Source of the DNA: Cydia pomonella | Lineage: Eukaryota; Arthropoda; Insecta; Lepidoptera; Tortricidae | Assembly (NCBI RefSeq): GCF_033807575.1 | Contig: NC_084724.1 | Coordinates: 11,275,228 to 11,339,227, forward strand | Reading direction: 5' to 3' | Length of the DNA stretch: 64,000 nt | Shown here: piece by piece, positions 32,170-43,439 of the stretch | How positions within the stretch are numbered: the stretch's first letter is position 1 | Layout of the letters: the number at the start of each line of letters is the position of its first letter | Made by a program: the position numbers and the translations under genes | Notes under the pieces: generated by a model | The model's input: the letters and a program-made list of their open reading frames with translations, nothing else | Told to the model about the DNA's origin: nothing | Databases searched by the model: none

Positions 32170-34010
32170 AGACAACGGTCAGGTGAAAGTAAATAAAAGC
32201 TTGTAAAAAAGTCAGGTGCTGTAAAATTTGGGAAATTTGGGTGCTAATCACTGACACTGTTTCACAAAATTAATCGAGCAAACAACATTTGATAAAAAAA
32301 ATGCTAGCTGCTAGAAGTAGACATTTGGCAGAAATTATCTTCCGTATACAATTGCCAACCCTGAATACCGTATTTATGAAAAAATATTTAATAAATTTTG
32401 CACTTAATAAAATTTAAATTTAAATTCAAAGTGTATCTAACTTATTTGCCCACCTGTATAAAGAAAAAACCTTGTCTTTAGAAGAAGTTTGACGTCAATT
32501 AAAATAAATTAAGGTGCTGTAGGCTTAGATAATGGAGTTTTTGAAAAGTCGCAGATCACGATACCGTTGCCAAAACTTGAAAGCAATCTTGACACCTTTC
32601 TCTAGGAATGTGATTTTTTTTATTTTCGCTCGCAAGAAAAAAATCATGAACATAAGTCTTAAATGCACTTTAAAAAACCTGAAGGTGTCGCCTTGAAGAA
32701 ATCGTCATGTTTGGGTTTAATATAAAAATAATGTCAAAATAAAAAAATAACAAATTTCCCAACACAAAAACAAAAAAATATGAAAATTATTTCTAAAAAT
32801 GAGCTATATTAAGTTTGGAGGAACTCAGCGATTACTCTTTTTATTATTAAAACCAACAAAAGAATTAAAATTTAAAAATGATATCCGCGGTCTTGAGCAC
32901 GCACATCCGTCTCGCTTACGCTCAGTGAGAGTGAAAGAGAACACGAACCTACTAGGCCTTAATAAATAAATTTCATACCTACATATATATGTCGGGAATC
33001 GTGGGCGTACCATAATAGCGACAGCAAATCAGAACCTTTAATAGTGGATGACTTTTTTGCTCTATTTGTCAAATATGGCGTGATGAATAGCCCCTTAAAA
33101 GCAATAGATGGCACATTCTGTCGTTCTCCGACATACATATACAAACCGTTAGCGATATTCACTGACTTCCCTTCAGCAATTACAAATTCTGTGCTTAAGG
33201 CTATAGATCAATTATTTTAGGATGTTACTAATCAAGTTCAAATAAAATTTGCATACAATAATATTTCCCTAAAATATATTGATGCGCCCAGAACTTTCCC
33301 ACAAACATTTTACACAATACGATTCCTCTTAACAGTTTCGAGTTAACGAAATTTCAGTCTTCTGCTAGTAGTTTGAGAGTTCACTTTAATTGCAACCATA
33401 ATGTCTGAGAGATCGCTTTAAATCACAGTATTTTCAAAGTGATCCGTTCATCCGTTCGTCACTTAAACTAGTCCAAGCCCACTTCCAACTTCAACTATAA
33501 TTTGCTTCAACTTCATTTAATATTGAATCTTACGCCGGAAGAACTAAAGTTTTAAATCCTAAAACAGTATTTAAAACTTCGATGAAACTCTTAAATGCAG
33601 TTTGGAAAGTAATATTGGGTTATCTTTTACTATCCATTTAAGATGTAAGCGTACATTACAGTTACACATTAATGGCGTTATTTATAAACGCGTTAGTGGC
33701 CTGAATTAGCTATGAATCGTTTGTCTTTATCTGTCACTTTGACTTGTGTATTTGTAAGAAAGGGATAAAACATAATTTAACTAAATCAGGCCCGTAAAGT
33801 TTTATGAATAAGGGGGTAAGTAGGTAAGTCATACTCTGGTGGTATATATATATACGAGTATATATAAAAGGTAGTTTGGCGCTCGTACGGAGTGAGAGAG
33901 CCGATAGTCCGAGACTGTAATGGTGCCTTTCACCCGATTTAAACACTCTTCTTTTCATTTCGAATACGAGGAAAGTAAAATACATGTATACAATATTCAA
34001 AAAAACATCA
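32170..34010. other. Unassigned DNA
   Basis: AT-rich. The stretch 33030-33180 is less AT-rich and carries short open frames on both strands, but no splice-bounded exon I can defend. TTTCACCCGATTTAAACACT near 33930 recurs loosely at 12609 and 21417. Confidence 0.3.
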
Positions 34011-34016
34011 CTAAGT

Positions 34017-34195
34017 ATTTTTTTTTATACTACGTCAGTGGCAAACAAGCATACGGCCTGCCTGATGGTAAGCAGTCTCCGTAGCCTATGTACACCTGCA
34101 ACTCCAGAGGAGTTACATGCGCGTTGCCGACCCTAACCCCACCCCCCTCGTTGAGCTCTGGCGACCTTACTCACCAGCAGGAACACAACACTATG
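34017..34195 (-). mobile_element. LINE 3' tail (family A), long copy
   Basis: Poly-T, CTACGTCAGTGGCAAACAAG, CTCCAGAGGAGTTACATGCG, GTTGCCGACCCTAACCCCAC, GTTGAGCTCTGGCGACCTTA and CAGGAACACAACACTAT: the full 3' UTR end on the minus strand. Confidence 0.75.
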
Positions 34196-34564
34196 ATGTA
34201 TATGTTATAGTATTTCTTTAGGGTACTTTTAATTCACAATTTAGATAAATGCATCGTTATGTATGGAATGGGGAGAAAATATCAGAATGTAAATGGTATA
34301 AAAAAACCATTTAAAACCATATTTTAATTGCTTATCGTAAAAAAAAAAAGAAAAAAAACACTTTTTGAAAGTAAAACGTATCACTTTCTGCGCAATTAAT
34401 AGAACAACTATGGCTCACTATTAGAAGTATTAGAACAAATTAAATTATTTTCAGAAAATATTTTAATTTGTTTTTATTTTAAGTAGAAACACTACTATTT
34501 GATGATCAAACGAACTTCTTGAAGTGAAGTTCGATCGATATTATATGAGTCACTTCATTTGAAG

Positions 34565-34885
34565 ATTATAAACTGAAATAAATGTCATATACTAAGAAAA
34601 AGTGACCAAGGCCTCCAGTCTAATAGTGTTGATTGGCAGCGCCATCTCTCTCGCTAGCTCGGTATCACCTGAGTTGATCCAGTTAGAAGATATGAACCAT
34701 ACTGTTCTATCTGAGGGGTGGCTAGGGGGCGCCGTAAGCCTTCAGTAAGAAATGCATATACTTTAAAAATTCGATCAATGCTGCCGTGATCCCGGCGGCC
34801 GAGTGGCTCAGGCACCTGCCGCGATAGCAGACGACGCTGGTTCGGTTCCAGGTTTGGTCACTTTTTCTTAATATATGACATTTAT
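34565..34885. mobile_element. Composite SINE pair in inverted arrangement
   Basis: AAATGTCATATACTAAGAAA/AAGTGACC at the left is mirrored by GGTCACTTTTTCTTAATATA/TGACATTT at the right. The right unit has a tRNA-like head: GGCGGCCGAGTGGCTCAGGC (box A) and TGGTTCGGTTCCAGG (box B). The left unit carries GGCAGCGCCATCTCTCTCGC. Another tail is at 43640-43720. Confidence 0.55.
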
Positions 34886-35169
34886 TCCAGATTATAACTA
34901 TGGCCCACGTTCAGAGCATGAGAAATGAATACATTTGAAGTCAATACTCGTTAATACTCCGCCTTGTGTCGATTTCCTCAGTACTACGAGTCGTGACTAC
35001 GGAAGGTTGTATTAAGTACAACTCTCCGTATAGTAATTTTCTTATTTTATTTGTTTTATGTCGATTCGCTGCGATATAATTAGCCTCGCAGAAGTTACAA
35101 TTGATGGTATTGAACAGAATAGAATACAAAACTATTTGTTTGGCGTAAAAACATACATAAATACAACAA

Positions 35170-35265
35170 AGAAAAATTAAAAACCCATTACGACCTTCAA
35201 ACCTTCAAGAAAAGAGCGTACTCCCATTTTAAAGGCTGGCAACGCACGGTGATCCGTGCCAAAAA
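35170..35265 (+). mobile_element. LINE 3' end fragment
   Basis: CGACCTTCAAACCTTCAAGA, AAAGAGCGTACTCCCATTTT and AAGGCTGGCAACGCACGGTG then A17. It is the complement of the end seen at 54905-55075. Confidence 0.6.
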
Positions 35266-35559
35266 AAAAAAAAAAAACAGACACCAAACAGAACAAAATA
35301 GAAAAGGAACAGAACAGAACATATGTAAGAAAGAAAGAGAGTTCACTCTTGTTGTTCACATTGTAAAACTTGTTGGGTTGCGAGTAAATACTTTTTTATG
35401 TTGTACCTAATAGAGGTAACGGATCTGATCACTCCCATCGGCATGGGTTGCGAGATAGAATCGAATTGGAAGGTGGATAAAGAACACTTTTATGCCAATC
35501 AAAATTGAATGATTTAACCAAGTAACCTAGAAGACTAGAGATAGAGATCCAAAAGAGCG
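35266..35559. other. Unassigned DNA
   Basis: A purine-rich AGAAC/AGAAAG stretch (35280-35340), then unrecognised sequence. Confidence 0.3.
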
Positions 35560-35920
35560 CATCAGGCCGGGGTACGTCCTTAAACTACGTCCAAAAGAGA
35601 GGTATGGGCATTGTGATGTCATCTCGCTTTGTGTGGTAGGGCACGGCCAGTGGATGTCATTCCAGATCTAGAGCAGAGCCCAACTGGGGAAGTACCTCCA
35701 CCTTACAGAAAACAGCAGTCAAATAACACTAGACCCTACTCATAGTGTTGTGTTCCTGCCGGTGAGTAAGGTTGCCAGAGCTCAACGAGGGGGGCGGGTT
35801 TAGGGCCGGCAACGCGCATGTAACTCCTCTGGAGTTGCAGGCGTACATAGGCTACGGAGACTGCTTACCATCAGGTGGGCCGTATGCTTGTTTGCCACCG
35901 ACGTAGTATAAAAAAAAGGC
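35560..35920 (+). mobile_element. LINE 3' region (family A), longest 3' UTR copy
   Basis: Upstream block GGGGTACGTCCTTAAACTAC, GTGTGGTAGGGCACGGCCAG and GCCCAACTGGGGAAGTACCT. Then GTTGTGTTCCTGCCGGTGAG, CTCTGGAGTTGCAGGCGTAC and a terminal poly-A. It shows what precedes the short tails elsewhere. Confidence 0.65.
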
Positions 35921-36171
35921 CAACTGTGTCACACTGTTAAGTTATTATATGGTATATTCATTATTGTCACGATAACACATTGGAAAAATTTAAAAAGTTA
36001 GTATTCTGCAATAAAAAAGACGCAGGCCTGAAGTTTGAGGTCTCTTAATTTCGGTCACGTTTCATAGACCTGTAAATAAAATAAATAAAAACAAAAATAA
36101 AAATTGTTTATTTCAGACCAACATAATCCATAGATGTGTTAGTAGAATGCTTCTTAATAGCCTAAGGGTTA

Positions 36172-36390
36172 GTGTACACAAACAAAAACAATGCAAAAAA
36201 TGTAAAATCTAGAAATGAAGACCGCTACCGCGTTAGGTACCGCTGGAGACACGAAGTGCAAAAAGACCTTAGCGAACTTGGCGCCGTCGACTGGATAGAA
36301 ACGGTGTTGGACAGAGAAGCATGGCGTTCTTTGGTGTCGGAGGCCAACGGCTTCGGGTCGCTGCGCTAAAGTAAATAAGGTTTTTTTATT
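36172..36390 (+). pseudogene. RTE-type LINE C-terminal remnant
   Basis: Encodes RYRVRYRWRHEVQKDLSELG, then DWIETVLDREAWRSLVSEAN and GFGSLR with a stop. RYRW...DL..L...W......DR..WR.LVSEA..FGSL is the ending shared with 58924-59292 on the other strand. Confidence 0.7.
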
Positions 36391-36701
36391 ATTATTCAGG
36401 ATTACAACAGCTTATAATAATTACATGTGCAATTTTAAACTTTAAATGTATAAAGCCAATTACAGTAATCCACAAGGTCAAATCGTGATCTTAGTAAATA
36501 GTTAAGAAGGTAGTTACATAATAGTAGGTATACATTAATGAACATGATTGAGCATTTACTGAGACACAATTAGCTAATCAATAATTATACAATACAGAAG
36601 CTTTTTTATACTCTGATTAATGATTAATTTTGAATATTGATATTTTGTGTAAGCTAGGTCTAGAACCAGCGCGGATATTTATGTCTTCTTATATATTATA
36701 G
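36391..36701. other. Unassigned DNA
   Basis: Begins with an ATTATTATT run that may be the tail of the preceding LINE. The rest is not recognised. Confidence 0.3.
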
Positions 36702-36726
36702 GTGTGTGTGTGTGCGTGTGCGCGCG

Positions 36727-36757
<31 letters not shown>
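36702..36757. repeat. (GT)n/(GC)n microsatellite
   Basis: GT dinucleotides interrupted by CGTGTGCGCGCGCTC. Alternating purine-pyrimidine throughout, so a Z-DNA-prone tract. Confidence 0.85.
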
Positions 36758-36803
36758 ATTTACATAATTTTAATTAGTTATATAATAAGTTGATTAAGGT
36801 ACC

Positions 36804-36951
36804 AGGCCGCGTAGCCAACGTGCATATCGTTCACGCTCCGTGGCGAACGAAACGCAACTGTCACAGTCGCACTAATATAGAAGAGTGATAGAGAGAGATA
36901 GCTACGATACGCTACGGAGCGTGAACGATTGCTACGTTGGCTACGCGGCCT
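36804..36951. mobile_element. MITE with AGGCCGCGTAGCCAACGT termini
   Basis: AGGCCGCGTAGCCAACGT at the left is the exact complement of ACGTTGGCTACGCGGCCT at the right; CGTTCACGCTCCG/CGGAGCGTGAACG also pair. GTACC flanks both sides (36799-36803 and 36952-36956). Confidence 0.85.
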
Positions 36952-36954
36952 GTA

Positions 36955-37139
36955 CCCCTAGTGTAAATATTTTCGACAGCGAAACGTGACGTATGCGTTT
37001 GCGTTAAGTGTCATTTTGTATGAGATTTTTGACTTTCCAAAACGTCCCGCTTGGCGCGCTGTTCAAAAACCCATACAAAATGAGACTTAAAGCAAACGCG
37101 TACGTCACGTTTCGCTATCGACTAAATTTACACTTGGGG
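36955..37139. mobile_element. MITE with CCCCTAGTGTAAAT termini, copy 2
   Basis: Same family as 5489-5671: terminal CCCCTAGTGTAAAT/ATTTACACTTGGGG, internal AAACGTGACGTATGCGTTTG and GTACGTCACGTTTCG. Its left end overlaps the GTACC duplication of the preceding MITE. Confidence 0.8.
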
Positions 37140-37206
37140 TACTGGAGTAGAAACGCTCAGTAAACTTTACTCGCATACCATAGCAAGTTCACCGATATAA
37201 TGTATT

Positions 37207-37565
37207 CTACGGATTACGCCGGCTAGTAGCCGATACAACCTTTATTATTTTAGATTTTAATAAGTGTTTGGATCCGAGAAACAAATCGATATCTTTGAAT
37301 TTCTTATTGTAAATTTTTGAGATGCGTGCAACGACAGAGTTTTTACCATAGTTGGTAGAATGGTAAGGTATGTGTACGAGTAATAATGCTGTATGTCTAG
37401 TGCGACGTAAGGGTGTTCTTAGGGAAGTGAAATTAAGAATTTCAGAACTATCCAAACGTCCTCGAATGATATCAAAAAGTAGCCCCATATCCAGCAGGAG
37501 ACGTCGATCCTCCAGCGAAAGTAAACTATAAGCTTTACATTTGGAGACAAAATAAGCAATTAAAC
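37207..37565 (-). pseudogene. Jockey-superfamily LINE ORF2 C-terminal remnant
   Basis: The minus strand encodes SLEDRRLLLDMGLLFDIIRG, then RLDSSEILNFTSLRTPLRRT, RHTALLLVHIPYHSTNYGKN and YNKKFKDIDLFLGS. This D..LLF.II.G..DS...L....R.R........TNYG........YN......D.F pattern closes LINE ORF2 of this superfamily. The open part runs 93 codons. It ends without a clear 3' UTR. Confidence 0.65.
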
Positions 37566-37596
37566 CACTTACAAAATACCCTGACTTAGGGCTACT

Positions 37597-37622
37597 CCCC
37601 CCCCCCCCCCCCCCCCCCCCCC
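37597..37622 (+). repeat. C26 homopolymer
   Basis: Twenty-six consecutive C, close to the 5' break of the LINE remnant. Length may be affected by sequencing or assembly. Confidence 0.8.
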
Positions 37623-37769
37623 TATCGAGACATCAATCCAATATTTAATTAGCGGGCTGTCAAAATACTCGGCCATATACCTCAGTATGCTTTTGCCACT
37701 GCCGCGCTCTCGTTTCAGCAGTGAGGCTATATATACGTCATGCATGGACTAGATTCCGTGTCAAATTAA

Positions 37770-37817
37770 AATCTGCACTAAAATCTGGTATATTTATACC
37801 AGATTTTAGTGCAGATT
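37770..37817. repeat. Perfect palindrome, 23-bp arms, 2-nt spacer
   Basis: AATCTGCACTAAAATCTGGT-ATA is followed by TT and its exact complement. No mismatch. It directly precedes a family P repeat copy. Confidence 0.9.
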
Positions 37818-37884
37818 CAGTGTAGTAATAATATTAATAGTTTAAAAAACACTAGAAAAACACGCTTTTTAACCTTGAAACCTG

Positions 37885-38085
37885 ATCGTGTTCAAAGTCC
37901 ATTACGTGACCTTTCTCACAAATCCAAACACAGCTATGATACGATGTCCCATCATGAAGTTTCTGTTCATATGTTCCAGCTCCATCATCAGGTCAGTTCG
38001 ACAGTACTATATTATTGTATTGTCATCAGAACTACATACAGCTGCCATATTTCATGACGCTACGATCCTTGGAAGACGGTTAAAT
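37885..38085 (+). repeat. Family P repeat, diverged copy
   Basis: CATCATCAGGTCAGTTCGAC, AGTACTATATTATTGTATTG and TCATCAGAACTACATACA align with the core of the other copies. The corresponding plus-strand frame is again open (37888-38088), reading SSIIRSVRQYYIIVLSSELH. Confidence 0.5.
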
Positions 38086-40379
38086 TAGTTACCTTAGATT
38101 CCATTACATAGTTACATGCAGGTCGACCTAATAAAAGCGTATTAACAAATTAATTCTACTGAATATCACAGTCTCACACAGGCTACATAGCTGAAATATA
38201 AGCCTGTCCCCCGATATGCAGCAAAAACATTCTAGTAATGACATTCCGGGCGGCAATATCCATTTTCATTCCGTGCACCGAACTCAGTAACCCGATTTGA
38301 CGGCGGTCCGGAACAAAGGCCTTCCCGGATTTCCGGAAATTCAGTTAGTCCTGCAGCACGTGTCGTGTGATGGCTTTCCGGACGGATACATGTTTACCAT
38401 GTTATCTCATCTGGCTTGGTTTAATGCGATGCTTCTCAAACAGCTTCTATTTAACTTGCGAGAGAGAGGGGGGAAAAGAGGGATGTTAGTTTTTCACTCA
38501 TCTTTGGAGGTTAGCTAGAAGAGATCCCTTATAGGGATAAGTTTAGCTTTGTACATCAATTTCTGTATTTTTTTATAAACCTATATGTGTGTTATTGTTA
38601 TAAAGTGATTACTACTTCTACTATAAGTTTAACAAGTTTTTTTATTTATTTAACTTATACACCTGCACAGTAGTGTGTCTGTCTCTGGCATCGTAACTCC
38701 TTAACTGATTCGAGTGAGATTTTTATAAAAAGTGTTACAAATTAAGATAGTTCTCATCTATGTTTTAAACTCACTCAGTGTATTCATTTCGCCATACCAG
38801 AAACAAAATATTATTTCTGCTACGAAATGCTGTGGCAAATAATCTTTTGCGATATCTCTTTGTTTCGTATTTCGAAAATATTTCTGAATAAAACTTGTAA
38901 ATTCAGTCGACAATGATGACAGCTTTACGCATCAGCGTTAAATCAAACATTCCATTTCTAACAATAAATTATGAATGAATGAATGAATGACTTTATTGCG
39001 TATTTGGAAATTCAGGTTACAAAGTAGCAGTTACAATTGCAGAAAATGAGTCACACCGAACCCTACCTTTACAGGTGTACACGCTATTACATCTAGTTCT
39101 AGAATTATATTAAATACAAAATAAAAATTACAAAATGTCAACTAATATAAATAATATTCAATTATTAAATGGTTAATGGTAGGTCCAAGTAATCATTAAG
39201 GCTGTAAAAGCACTTATAAATTAAACCTTAATGTTGACGTCAGACGTCATTTAAAATTAAGCCTATTTAATTTACTAACGGCTCTGTGAGCTGTAGACCT
39301 CACCAGCATAACTTAAAAGTGAATGTATGGCTCCGCGGACTCAAAAAATATCTAAAAACTAAATCGACAAAAAAACCTTCTCACAAAATTTCACGAGGGT
39401 CGGTTGAGAACTGTAGAACTATAGAGGAGAACATACGAATATGCGAAAGCATTTGTGCCCAAGCTGAAACAGAGAGCCTAGGTAACGCTTGGACAAATAT
39501 ACTACGTTACCTACCGGTATATGTGCAATAAAGTGACAAACATAAATATATACATATAACAATTAAACAAAAAGCGCGTTGAAATCTGCAGCCACGATCT
39601 ACATTCGGAAACTGAATGACACCTGTCGATAGAGAAAGCTGATATTCAAATTTCCCAAATACAATACAATTCACTTTGAGTACTTCCTGTTGACGTTATA
39701 CTTGGGCATTCTATTTTGTTTCAATTCAAACACAATCTTATCATTTTATCTCAGGAAACGAATGAAATTGTACGCCAAAAAAGTTCCTGTGTAAACAGTC
39801 TCGCTGCGAACGAGGGATTATACGAAAATTCCCCGCCCAAACGCGTAGGCCTGAAATGTGGGAATGCCCACTGGCATTTTCCGGGTTTTTATCGTTAAGC
39901 TTGTTAAATCACTAGTTTTAATTCTATTTGAAGGTCAGTCCTTTGGTCGCTTTACGTAACTGAATTAAAACAATGCTAGGTTTAAGAAGTGCTTGACTGA
40001 CATCATTGTCCCCTCCTCTCTATCTGCTTCGACTGTCTAAGTTTGTCTCTTTTTGCCAGGTTTAATTTTTATAATGTAAAGTTTATTACTCTCTTATATT
40101 TTAATGTTTAGATAGTTATTTGTTCTCTGATATTTTTCACCGTAGCTATGATATGGTGTTAAATTAATTTGTAACATTTGCACAGCATGCTGTGTACACT
40201 TGTTTTGGACCTCGTGCTAAGCTTTTAAGCCACACCTAGTTTTTAAGCCATAATACTCGTATGTACTTGTATGCGTTTCATGATATTGTACGATATCTGT
40301 TGTATATAAGTGTATCTAATAAAATAAAGTAAAAAATAATATGAATTCAATATCAAATCAATAGCGTATGTCACTCTCG
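38086..40379. other. Mostly unassigned DNA
   Basis: A (GAAT)n tract at 38972-38990 precedes ACTTTATTGCG, which looks like a minus-strand LINE end. The stretch 39340-39430 carries a widespread AATTTCACGAGGGTCGGTTG block. 40318-40335 has AATAAAATAAAG, a likely retroposed or real polyadenylation region on the plus strand, with no coding sequence found upstream. Confidence 0.3.
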
Positions 40380-40620
40380 CATCATCATCGTATTTTTAGA
40401 GCATGACTCTTGTCGATTAAGTAGACGCCAGTTTTTGTGGTTCTCGGTCAAGTTCTTTAGGTCTCTGTAAGACATCTGGTGGCACGGTAGTGCAAGGGCA
40501 CTACCTACCATTTCTCGTAACATTTGCTTTTTCTTTAATTTGTTGTGTATAACAGAGCTTGCGCGTGGTTTTGCCTCTTCCTCTCCTAGCTTTTATCTTG
40601 CCTACAACACGAGATATTAT
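40380..40620. repeat. Interspersed repeat, copy 2 (rearranged relative to 4945)
   Basis: CATCATCATCG, GAGCATGACTCTTGTCGAT and AGTAGACGCCAG are the reverse complement of the end of copy 1. AAGTTCTTTAGGTCTCTGTA and GCGTGGTTTTGCCTCTTCCT are in the same orientation as copy 1. Confidence 0.5.
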
Positions 40621-40689
40621 ATATAGTCTCGTCATATTATAGTCTCGGTTACAAATTCATTTACTTTAAAAGACACTGCACCTACTTAA

Positions 40690-40795
40690 TCTTTCTGGTT
40701 TAACCCATTGGTTGACTGGTAGAGAATGCCTTGAGGCATTAAGTCCGCAATTTGTACCTTCATGTATTTTGCAATAAAGATTAAATAAATAAATG
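40690..40795 (+). mobile_element. LINE 3' UTR end (family E), copy 2
   Basis: TTGGTTGACTGGTAGAGAAT, GCCTTGAGGCATTAAGTCCG and TTTTGCAATAAAGATTAAAT with AAATAAATAAATG. Confidence 0.6.
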
Positions 40796-40885
40796 AGAAC
40801 AATGACATATGACGTGATGAAATTCTGTCAATTTCTACCTTAACTAGTATTAGACAAACATTCATACATATGACCTAAAAAAAAA

Positions 40886-40972
40886 TGGCTGTGACATAAT
40901 CGGACAGACAGACGGACATGACGAATCTATAAGGGTTCCGTTTTTTGCCATTTGGCTACGGAACCCTAAAAA
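40886..40972 (+). repeat. Family Q repeat, 87 bp, identical to 63592-63678
   Basis: TGGCTGTGACATAATCGGAC, GACGGACATGACGAATCTAT, AAGGGTTCCG and CGGAACCCTAAAAA. No difference from the copy at 63592-63678, though the flanks differ. A diverged inverted copy is at 25310. Confidence 0.75.
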
Positions 40973-42122
40973 CAACTATACCAATATCAACAATGGGGTA
41001 CACAAATCATATAATCCCATTCAAAGAACTCAAAGATAAATCCCATAATTGCATATGTACCTCCATTTTCTGCTCTTTGCAATGAAAGGTTACCTTATAT
41101 TTCATGGATGATCCATTATTGTGCCCAAGCTGGCGAGACGTGTGAGTGACAGTCACAACACGTTGATGTCACCTTTTCTCGTTATTCACCATGAATATAA
41201 GATTTCTTGATAAGACATAGGAGGTGGGGGAATTGACCGAACGAGATGGAATTGGGAACTTTCAGTAGGAGTAGCAGAGAAAGCGCTATATTGTTTGTCT
41301 TTTCCAGAACCTCACTTTACTACATATCGATTAATTAAAGTAAGACGCGTGACTTTGCCGTAATGTCTGTCAATGTCTCAACTATTTTTCTTGCAAATTG
41401 CACAAAATATAGACAAAAGGTAACCGTATTGCCCTACCATTGTACATGTCCAGATAACAATTTGACTCGGTCTTAATGAAGTATTCTTTCGTTTAGCAAT
41501 TGGTTAAAAAACGTGTGAAAAATAAAAAAGACAACTCGCTTATATAAAAAAGTTCTAGAAAGTTAAGGAAAAGCAAAAACCTTATTAAACAACGTTCCCA
41601 CGCGAGGCGTAACTTTTAATAATGGGCAGAATAGGCCATGAATGGACTCCACTAATCCAATTTCCAGCCTGCCGGCGGGGAAAGGCGTGAAATTTGTCAA
41701 ACTACAGCAGGGGGTTGGTCGGGTCGGGACAATAGACGCCATCGCTCTGACATGCGGCCACAAGGTCGGCGATAAGCGACAGCGATTTTGAACCCAATGG
41801 AAGAACCAATTTGAGCGTTTTTTTTTATCCAAATTTTTGTGTGAGGGTATGATGCTTAAAAGGGCGCGTAAAGCGAGGAAATTAGAAGTGGACAAAAGTT
41901 GTAGAATGCCACGGCGGTAGAAATAGACATCGCATGGGTTTTTACCTTTTATCATTATCAATTACTCTAAAAATACATTTCTGTTTAAAATTTTGCCCGT
42001 CAGGTCACTCGGGTGACTACCTATTTTATGCTAAAATTATACCTTTGGTCTGCAGGGTAACGATACATAACTGAAAATAAATAAAAATAAGCAGTTTTGA
42101 CTTACTCACAGTGTTAGTAATG
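40973..42122. other. Unassigned DNA
   Basis: Contains a 132-codon minus-strand open stretch (41563-41961) that has no recognisable motif and no supporting context; I do not call it a gene. Confidence 0.3.
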
Positions 42123-42561
42123 TACAGTCAGCATCAAAAGTAGCGGATGAAACAACGTGCTAAAAGTATCTGATATTCCGGATTTTTTTCTAAATGAAGG
42201 TAAATTTCTAAAATTCACGTCCAAAACTATATTTTTTACAGTCTTAATTGTTCTACATATCGAACCATCACTTTTTGTTAAGCTGTTACTTTTGATGCTG
42301 ACCGTACTTGCTATAACTGTTCCAAATTTTAGGTAGGTACAGTCAGCATCAAAAGTAGCGGATCAAATAACGCTTCATAAGTATCTACCATTCTGTAACA
42401 GCTTAACAAAACTTGATGTGTTTAATATAGAACAACAAAGACTGTAAAATATATACTTTTGAACGCGAATTCTAGAAATTTATCTATATTTGGAAAAGTT
42501 ATCCGGAATATCAGATACTTTTGGCGCGTTGTTTCATCCGCTACTTTTCATGCTGACTGTA
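42123..42561. mobile_element. TIR element built of two related halves
   Basis: TACAGTCAGCATCAAAAGTA...GCGGATGAAAC at the left is complemented at the right end by GTTTCATCCGCTACTTTT...GCTGACTGTA. The left half closes with CTTTTGATGCTGACCGTAC at ~42289, and a new TACAGTCAGCATCAAAAGTA starts at 42340. The four termini share one ~30-bp sequence. Confidence 0.75.
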
Positions 42562-43141
42562 CGTAAGTCAAACGGTCTTTGAGAAAAACGCATTTAACCG
42601 ATGCTAGACTGAAGTCATCTCATAAGGGCTCCGAAGCGAACAGTTTTGTGCGGAGCACTAATTAGACATGTTTTATATCGAACCAACTTTAACTAAAAAC
42701 CGCTAAGTATACATTATCTTGGCATTAGTGGCCCAACAGACAGGGCGTAGTAGCACTAGCGAGGTGAACACTAAGTGAATTTAAACTGCTAACTAGCGCA
42801 AAAGTTCTCCCATTGCCTGGGTCTTCGACTTTTATCACGATCAAGAAGCTTTAAACAGAAGGCCTCAAGCGCCAACCTTTTAATATGATTTTACTCCCAT
42901 TTATTCAAAGGGAATCTAAAGATCTTTTCATGTGGACTTTAGGCTCATAATGCTGGCAGTTTCACGAGAGTTCAAGAGTAAAATTACTAGTCAAACGACT
43001 TGAGAAGTTGGAAGGAAGTACTGTAAGAGTTGCTTATGCGACAGTGATAGAATTGAGGTATTTTTACATTTACGTCATTTTCGAAAGTCTTTGTTTATTG
43101 CATGAGTTGTTACATGATTTAATCTGATTGAGGAATTAAGC
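42562..43141. other. Unassigned DNA
   Basis: No recognised gene or repeat. Confidence 0.3.
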
Positions 43142-43298
43142 TATAGGTAAAAAACTTAAGTAAGTCACCTGTTGTATGTAGTTGTGGCGTGTTCGAATAG
43201 ACAATACATGTTTAAAAGACACACAAACAAAACAAATGTCTATTCGAACACGTCACAACTACATACAACAGGTGACTTACTTAAGTTTTTTACCTATA
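43142..43298. repeat. Hairpin with 62-bp arms, one mismatch
   Basis: TATAGGTAAAAAACTTAAGT...GTTCGAATAGACA at 43142-43203 is complemented by 43237-43298 with a single mismatch (GGC against GTC within the arm). Loop 33 nt. Either a very young MITE or a long inverted repeat able to give a double-stranded transcript. Confidence 0.9.
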
Positions 43299-43439
43299 CT
43301 GAACGTATAACCATAAATTAATATTACATATTTGCAGTTTTGTTATGGAACAACTAATAATTTGCAAGTGTAAAACATTAAAATGTATTTATTACAAGCG
43401 TTTATTTAACTTGCCCTGTTACAAAATGTATTTATGTAT

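Noticed and set aside
36702..36757. CRISPR-like or satellite array
   Set aside because: A simple GT/GC microsatellite with no repeat-spacer structure; the genome is animal.
41563..41961. 132-codon minus-strand open stretch
   Set aside because: No recognisable domain, low-complexity composition, no splice or promoter context, no copy elsewhere in the window. Length alone is weak evidence.
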